This document shows, piece after piece, positions 31,662-35,945 of a stretch of DNA of 35,945 bases; the stretch's first letter is position 1, and the number at the start of each line of letters is the position of its first letter. The position numbers and the translations under genes are program-made. Source of the DNA: JBBDYQ01 sp035553855 (GTDB lineage: Bacteria > Actinomycetota > Thermoleophilia > Solirubrobacterales > Thermoleophilaceae); assembly GCA_035553855.1 (NCBI GenBank), contig DATMJO010000051.1:1-35945 (forward strand), given 5' to 3'. Below the pieces are notes generated by a model, which saw only the letters and a list, made by a program, of their open reading frames with translations, was not told the DNA's origin and did not search any database.

Positions 31662-32980
31662 GACGCGCGGCCGACCGACGTCTCCCCGAGGCTCGTGAAC
31701 GCCTCCGGGTTGACGTCTAGCGCCGCGAGGGCGAGCTCCGCGAACAGCGTGGCGCGCCGCACGTCGGACTCGCCGTAGGGCTCGCCGTCGCGGCGGTCGA
31801 GCAGCGAGAGGACGCCGATCGGCTTGTCACCGCGCTTCAGCGGCACGACCACCATCGTGTGGGGCACGTAGCCCGTCCCCTTGGCGATCTGGGCCGCGAA
31901 GCGCTGATCGGTGCGGCAGTCCTCCACGGCGACGCCGGCGCCCGTCTGGACGACGTTGCCGGCGATCCCCACGCCGGGGGGCAGGCGCACGCCGACGATC
32001 TCCTTGGCGCCCGCGCCCCAGGAGGCCTGGAAGACGAGCTCGGAGGTGGTGCGGTCCACGAGCGCGATCGAGGCCGCGGAGGCCTCGAAGATCCCCGCGG
32101 CCGTGCGCACGACCGACTCGATGAGCGTGCGCGGAGCGTCGGGGCTCGGCAGCGACAGGACGAGCGAGAGGCCGCGCGACTCGCGCAGGGGCTGGCCGAG
32201 CGCGCGGGCGAAGGCGGAGATCGAGGCCACGCGGCGCTCGGGCACCATCTCGAGGCCGGCGCGGACCGTGGCCTCGAGCTCGGGCGCGACCCCGGGGACC
32301 GTCTCGGCGAGCGGCGTGTCGTCGGCATAGACCGGCGGCTTGCCGGTGAGCAGCGTCCAGAGGGTGGCCGCCAGGCCGAACACGTCCGAGCGCGGGGAGA
32401 GCTGCCCGCCCGCGAAGACCTCGGGCGCCATGAAGCGGGGGGTGCCGATGCCGACCGTACCGGACTCCTCCTCGCCCATCTCACGGGCGACGCCGAAGTC
32501 CACGAGCACGATGCCGTCGGCGCCGACGATGAGGTTCTGCGGCTTGACGTCGCGGTGGACGATCTGCTGCTCGTGGACGTACTGGAGCGCCTCGCAGGAC
32601 TCCATCGTGTAGCGGATCGCGTCCTTGGGCAGGAGGCCCGGCGTTCCCTGCTGCTTGAGCATCTGGCCGAGGTCGATCCCCCGCACCAGGTCCATGACGA
32701 GGTAGTAGGCGCCCGAGCTGTCCTGGAAGTGGTCGGTTACCTTGACGACGCGGGGATGCTCGAGCGAGGCGAGCAGGCGCGCCTCGATCTCGAAGCGGGT
32801 GGCGTGGCGCGGATCGAGCAGGCGCTTGAGGGCGACCTCCTCGCCGGTCGTCGTGTTGAGGGCCTGGTACACGGCCCCCATCGCGCCCTTCGACAGGGGC
32901 TCGATGATCTCGTAGCGGCCCAGACGGTGTCCCGAGCCGAGCTCAGGGACCGGCTGAGCGCCGGGCGTTGCATCGTCCAC
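31658..32980 (-). CDS. Ser/Thr protein kinase (Hanks type) with C-terminal GAF domain
   Basis: A 440-residue soluble protein. The kinase domain (~20-265) has a glycine-rich loop LSKGAMGAVY in which the first Gly is Ser30, Lys52 in VALKRL, HRDVKPQN with catalytic Asp144, DFG at 161-163 and APE at 185-187, so it should be active. The GAF domain (~285-425; ESVVRTAAGIFEASAASIAL, GVGIAGNVVQTGAGVAVEDC, PLKRGDKPIGVLSLLD) probably senses a small molecule or redox/light state; ligand unknown. No membrane helix or PASTA domain is present. The GTG start at 32980 is supported by a leaderless -10 element (TACCCT, 6 bases upstream). It is divergent from the DUF3307 gene with 31 bases between starts, and convergent with protein C. 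Confidence 0.93.
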   Translation of the reverse strand: MDDATPGAQPVPELGSGHRLGRYEIIEPLSKGAMGAVYQALNTTTGEEVALKRLLDPRHATRFEIEARLLASLEHPRVVKVTDHFQDSSGAYYLVMDLVRGIDLGQMLKQQGTPGLLPKDAIRYTMESCEALQYVHEQQIVHRDVKPQNLIVGADGIVLVDFGVAREMGEEESGTVGIGTPRFMAPEVFAGGQLSPRSDVFGLAATLWTLLTGKPPVYADDTPLAETVPGVAPELEATVRAGLEMVPERRVASISAFARALGQPLRESRGLSLVLSLPSPDAPRTLIESVVRTAAGIFEASAASIALVDRTTSELVFQASWGAGAKEIVGVRLPPGVGIAGNVVQTGAGVAVEDCRTDQRFAAQIAKGTGYVPHTMVVVPLKRGDKPIGVLSLLDRRDGEPYGESDVRRATLFAELALAALDVNPEAFTSLGETSVGRAS

Positions 32981-32986
32981 AAGCCG

Positions 32987-32992
32987 AGGGTA
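32987..32992 (-). promoter_or_regulatory. -10 element TACCCT, leaderless-type, for the Ser/Thr kinase
   Basis: On the - strand TACCCT is followed by 6 bases and the GTG start at 32980. It is only 4 bases from the divergent element at 32997-33002, so the two promoters cannot easily be occupied together. Confidence 0.55.
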
Positions 32993-32996
32993 GCGG

Positions 32997-33002
32997 TAGG
33001 CT
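32997..33002 (+). promoter_or_regulatory. Candidate -10 element TAGGCT for the DUF3307-cyclase pair
   Basis: TAGGCT lies 9 bases before the ATG at 33012, so the transcript has a leader of at most a few bases. It faces away from the kinase element. Confidence 0.45.
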
Positions 33003-33011
33003 CGGCCTCAT

Positions 33012-33404
33012 ATGGACTGGGTTGAGGTCTTCGTCGCCTTCGTGGTCTGCCACCTCGTGGGCGACTACCTGTTCCAGACCGACTGGCAGGCGGTCCACAA
33101 GCGCGGCGGGCTCGGCTCCTCGCCGGAGCGCCGGCAGGCGCTCCTGACGCACGTGGCGACCTACACGCTCGCGTTCGTCCCGGTGCTGGTCGCGCTCTGG
33201 GACCAGCTCGGCGCGGCCGTGTTCGGAGTGGCCGCCCTGATCTACATCCCGCACATGATCCAGGACGACGGGCGCCTGCTGACCAAGTACGTCGCGCGGG
33301 TGAAGGGGCCGAACGCGGCCGAGCTCCAGCACGTGTTCACGGCCGTCGACCAGTCGTTCCACATGGTGGCGCTCTTCCTGCTCGCCCTGCTCGCGGCATC
33401 GTGA
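33012..33404 (+). CDS. DUF3307 family membrane protein
   Basis: A 130-residue protein with the family's opening motif CHLVGDYLFQTDWQAVHKRG (His, Asp and Asp/Trp residues near the first helix) and about three hydrophobic helices (VEVFVAFVVCHLVGDYLF, VATYTLAFVPVLVALWDQLG and MVALFLLALLAAS). The middle part, YIPHMIQDDGRLLTKYVARV, is family-like. Function of DUF3307 is not established; the conserved charged residues near the membrane suggest a metal or catalytic site (inference). Its TGA stop overlaps the cyclase start by GTGA, so the two proteins are co-translated. Confidence 0.9.
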   Translation: MDWVEVFVAFVVCHLVGDYLFQTDWQAVHKRGGLGSSPERRQALLTHVATYTLAFVPVLVALWDQLGAAVFGVAALIYIPHMIQDDGRLLTKYVARVKGPNAAELQHVFTAVDQSFHMVALFLLALLAAS

Positions 33405-35146
33405 CCCGCCTGCGCGGGCTCATGTTCGCCGGGGTCGCCCTCGTGGCGATCGGCGTGGCGGTGCTCGCCTACGCGCTCGACGCGGCTGCGGACCTCGAGC
33501 GGGAAACGATCGACCTGCGCTTCGACATACGCGGGACCGAGGCTGCGCCCGGCGACATCGTGTTCGTCCGAATCGACGACAAGACCTTCGACGAGCTCGG
33601 CGTGCAGTTCCAGAACTTCCGCCCGTTCCACGCCGACCTTCTCGAGCGCACGGCCGCCGACGGGGCGAAGGTGGTGGCCTACGACATCCAGTTCAGCGAG
33701 GAAAGCGAGGATCCCGACGCCGACATCGCGCTCGTGGAGGCGATCCGCGCGGCCGGGAACGTCGTGCTCGCCACCACCGAGGTGAACGAGACCGGAGTCG
33801 GCAACATCTTCAACGGCGACCCCGACACGATCGAGTACAGCCGCGGGACGCCGGCAAACTCGAACTTCGAGAACGACCCCGGGCGGGTGATCCGCCGGAT
33901 GGCACTACAGATCGACCAGCTCCGGACCTTCCCGGTCGTCACCGCCGAGCGGGCGCTCGGGCGCAAGGTGGACGTCTCCGCTTTCGAGGACGGGAGCGCG
34001 TGGATCGACTTCCACGGGCCGCCGGGGACCTTCGACGCGGTGTCGTTCTCCGATGTCGTCCAGGGCAAGACGCCGCGCGGGTTCTTCAAGGACAAGATCG
34101 TCGTCGTCGGCGCCTCCGCGCCGACGCTCCAGGACCTGCACGCGACATCGACCACCGGCGGGGAGCCGATGGCCGGGCCGGAGGTCCACGCGAACGCCAT
34201 CTCCACCGCCCGGCGCGGTTTCCCCCTTGGCGAGACCGGGACGCCGATCGACATCGCCCTGATCGCACTGCTCGGCGTCGTTCCCCTCGCAGCGCTCCGC
34301 CTGCGAGCGCTCGTCGGCTTCGGCGTCGCCCTGGCGACTGCCGCGCTCTACCCCGTCGTCGCCCAACTGCTCTTCAACGCCGGGACGATCGTGCCGGTGA
34401 TCCACCCCCTGATCGCCCTCGCCCTGGCGGCGCTCGGCACCCTCGTGTTCCACTACGTCACGGCCGCCTTCGAGCGCGAGCGGGTTCGCGACGTCTTTTC
34501 CCGCTTCGTCCCCGAGAACGTCGTCGGCCAGGTCCTCGCCCAGGCCGAGGGCGCGCGCCTCGGCGGGGTGCGGCTCGAGTGCACCGTCATGTTCACCGAC
34601 CTGCGCGGCTTCACGACCTTCTCAGAGGGCCGGCCCGCCGATGAGGTGATCGAGATCCTCAACCGCTACCTGACCGAGATGTCGAACGCGATCCTCGACC
34701 ATGGCGGCACGCTCGTGGCCTACATGGGCGACGGCATCTTCGCGGTCTTCGGCGCCCCGGTCGAGATGCCCGACCATGCCGACCGCGCCATCGCCTGCGG
34801 CCGCGAGATGCTCGACCGCCTGGACCGCTTCAACGTCTGGGTGCGCGAGCAGGGCGGCGAACCGTTCCGCATGGGCGTTGGGCTCAACTCCGGCCCCGTC
34901 ATGTCCGGCAACGTCGGCTCCGAGCGCCGCCTCGAGTACGCGGCGATCGGCGACACCACGAACACGGCCTCGCGCATCGAGTCGATGACGAAGGGCACCG
35001 AGTACCAGATGTTCGTCGCCGACTCGACCTACTCGCTGCTGTCGGAGAAGCCCGCAGACTTCGTCGACACCGGCGAGCACGAGGTGCGCGGCAAGGAGCA
35101 CGGCATCAGGCTCTGGGGCCTGCCGGACTCAGCCCGCGTGGGGTGA
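33401..35146 (+). CDS. Membrane adenylate/guanylate cyclase, class III, with CHASE2 sensor
   Basis: A 581-residue protein: TM1 (~8-27), an extracytoplasmic CHASE2 domain (~30-280; VRIDDKTFDELG, VVAYDIQFSE and DKIVVVGASAPTLQDLHATS), three helices (~284-352), and a class III cyclase domain (~385-575). Metal-binding Asp400 (FTDLRGFT) and Asp444 (MGDG) and the Asn521/Arg525 pair (NTASR) are present. The two base-recognition residues are not canonical: Ala440 stands where a Lys usually is (VAYMGD versus DKYIGD) and Ala514 where Asp or Thr usually is (EYAAIGD). Substrate specificity is therefore uncertain. It is coupled to the DUF3307 gene (GTGA). A Crp-type regulator at 18423 is a possible downstream target of its product. 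Confidence 0.92.
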   Translation: MTRLRGLMFAGVALVAIGVAVLAYALDAAADLERETIDLRFDIRGTEAAPGDIVFVRIDDKTFDELGVQFQNFRPFHADLLERTAADGAKVVAYDIQFSEESEDPDADIALVEAIRAAGNVVLATTEVNETGVGNIFNGDPDTIEYSRGTPANSNFENDPGRVIRRMALQIDQLRTFPVVTAERALGRKVDVSAFEDGSAWIDFHGPPGTFDAVSFSDVVQGKTPRGFFKDKIVVVGASAPTLQDLHATSTTGGEPMAGPEVHANAISTARRGFPLGETGTPIDIALIALLGVVPLAALRLRALVGFGVALATAALYPVVAQLLFNAGTIVPVIHPLIALALAALGTLVFHYVTAAFERERVRDVFSRFVPENVVGQVLAQAEGARLGGVRLECTVMFTDLRGFTTFSEGRPADEVIEILNRYLTEMSNAILDHGGTLVAYMGDGIFAVFGAPVEMPDHADRAIACGREMLDRLDRFNVWVREQGGEPFRMGVGLNSGPVMSGNVGSERRLEYAAIGDTTNTASRIESMTKGTEYQMFVADSTYSLLSEKPADFVDTGEHEVRGKEHGIRLWGLPDSARVG

Positions 35147-35175
35147 ACGGATGGTCCCTGAACGGTTGGTCCCTG
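35146..35175. repeat. 15-bp tandem direct repeat, two copies
   Basis: AACGGATGGTCCCTG (35146-35160) and AACGGTTGGTCCCTG (35161-35175) differ at one base. The first copy begins in the last base of the cyclase stop codon. The array is followed by GCACCTTTGTCTCAG, which contains the stop of the convergent gene. This fills the 40-bp gap between convergent genes. Confidence 0.9.
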
Positions 35176-35186
35176 GCACCTTTGTC

Positions 35187-35945
35187 TCAGCGGCGGCGGC
35201 GGCTCTTTCCCTTGCGCTTGCGTGAGGCCGGCCTGGGCGGCTCGTCCTCCGCCGCGTCGTCGCCGCCCTTGTCGGGCGGCGCGGCCGCTTCCTTCATCGC
35301 CTCGACCATCGCGCGCTGGTCGGCGGCCGTCGGCCACGGCTCGGCCTGGCCGGTCTCCCATGCCGGACCGCGCCCGCCGGGCCAGCGGTCGAGGAGCAAA
35401 AGGCCCAGCGCGCCCAGCCAGAAGAGCTGGACGATCTGCGGGCCGCCCGCCACCGGCAGGATGTAGAGCGCGCCGACGATGATCCCGATCACGCCGAGAA
35501 AGCGGCTCGTGAGGCCGGCGCGCATCGCGTTCATGCTGATGAGGATCACCGCGAAGCCCAGCGCGAGGCCGAGGCCGAGCGAGATTCCTCCGATGACGCT
35601 CACCGCGCTGTCGCGGATCACGTCCTCGGCGCGGTCGGCGGCGGTCTCGCCCGGAACGGCGGAGCCGCCGACGAAGTCGCCCGCGGCGGAGACGAGCGCG
35701 AACTGCCTCGCCGCCGCGACGATCGCGTAGCCCACGGGCGCGATCACCGCGAGCACCAGGCCGACCATCGGGATGCGCTCGCGTCGCAGCCGCACCGCGC
35801 GGAAGAGATAGACGAGCGGGACCGCGAGCAGCAGGAGGCCGAGCCCCTGGACGAAGCCGGAGATGATCGCGGGCGCTGCGTCCTCGTCGAGCAGTCGCAG
35901 CAGCTCGGCCTCCTGCTGCTCGCGGTCCCGCTCGTCTATCTCTTC
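35187..35945 (-). CDS. Multi-helix membrane protein of unknown function (5' end outside window)
   Basis: The frame is open to the window edge, so the N-terminus is missing. The visible 252 residues begin with an acidic Glu/Gln/Asp-rich helix (RDREQQEAELLRLLDED). They then hold about five hydrophobic segments, including SGFVQGLGLLLLAVPLVYLF, MVGLVLAVIAPVGYAIVAAA, ISLGLGLALGFAVILISM, LGVIGIIVGALYIL and QLFWLGALGLLLLDRW. They end in a long charged tail with many Lys/Arg at the very end (SRKRKGKSRRRR), probably cytoplasmic. A GTG at 35795 could start a shorter protein, but upstream codons read as a membrane helix, so the gene continues. I do not recognise a characterised family. Confidence 0.78.
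   Translation of the reverse strand, partial: EEIDERDREQQEAELLRLLDEDAAPAIISGFVQGLGLLLLAVPLVYLFRAVRLRRERIPMVGLVLAVIAPVGYAIVAAARQFALVSAAGDFVGGSAVPGETAADRAEDVIRDSAVSVIGGISLGLGLALGFAVILISMNAMRAGLTSRFLGVIGIIVGALYILPVAGGPQIVQLFWLGALGLLLLDRWPGGRGPAWETGQAEPWPTAADQRAMVEAMKEAAAPPDKGGDDAAEDEPPRPASRKRKGKSRRRR

Overview
This is a very GC-rich window with dense, tightly spaced genes, strong G/C preference at third codon positions, GTGA/ATGA stop-start overlaps, and many genes preceded by TANNNT about 6-7 bases before the start codon. That combination, plus a split proline-catabolic pair, a full complex I operon and repeated secreted proteins with an 'RRLWG..GKGRFRTRGRYS' C-terminal domain, suggests an actinobacterium of the Thermoleophilia/Solirubrobacterales type. 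The taxonomic call is inference from gene style, not a database result.

Region 1 (1-8257) is the distal half of a complex I operon on the + strand: the end of nuoG, then nuoH-I-J-K-L-M-N, mostly overlapping. NuoL and NuoM have unusual residues at the conserved acidic position of TM5, and NuoM carries a proline-rich repeat tail. Region 2 (8258-12687) has an alpha/beta hydrolase, a small helical protein and, on the - strand, a coupled proline dehydrogenase / P5C dehydrogenase pair (proline to glutamate). Region 3 (12688-14903), divergent from these by only 12 bases, encodes a molybdopterin/4Fe-4S oxidoreductase coupled to a glutaredoxin-like mini-protein. Region 4 (14904-17425) holds four and a half 37-bp palindrome-bearing tandem repeats, a double-length ThyX-like protein and ribulose-phosphate epimerase. 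Region 5 (17426-19976) has small proteins, two orphan coding-like fragments, a Crp-type regulator and fdhD, whose product matures molybdenum-dependent formate dehydrogenases.

Region 6 (19973-23164) is the least understood: a 627-aa polytopic membrane protein with His/Asp motifs, a small membrane protein downstream, and a divergent MerR-family regulator, with a near-perfect 22-bp palindrome on the shared promoter. Acetyl-CoA synthetase (23193-25154) follows; its ribosome-binding site lies in a hairpin. Region 7 (25377-31661) is a tandem array of three secreted multidomain paralogs (Calx-beta and Ig-like domains, FecR-like C-terminus), the second and third with overlapping 14-codon upstream ORFs. 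Region 8 (31658-35945) is a signalling cluster: a Ser/Thr kinase with a GAF domain, a DUF3307 membrane protein coupled to a CHASE2-class III cyclase with altered base-recognition residues, and a truncated membrane protein at the edge.

No rRNA, tRNA, transposase, prophage or CRISPR array was recognised. The best candidates for new biology are the MerR/membrane-protein module, the two-half ThyX with its upstream palindrome array, the secreted paralog array with upstream ORFs, and the recurrent leaderless promoter architecture.
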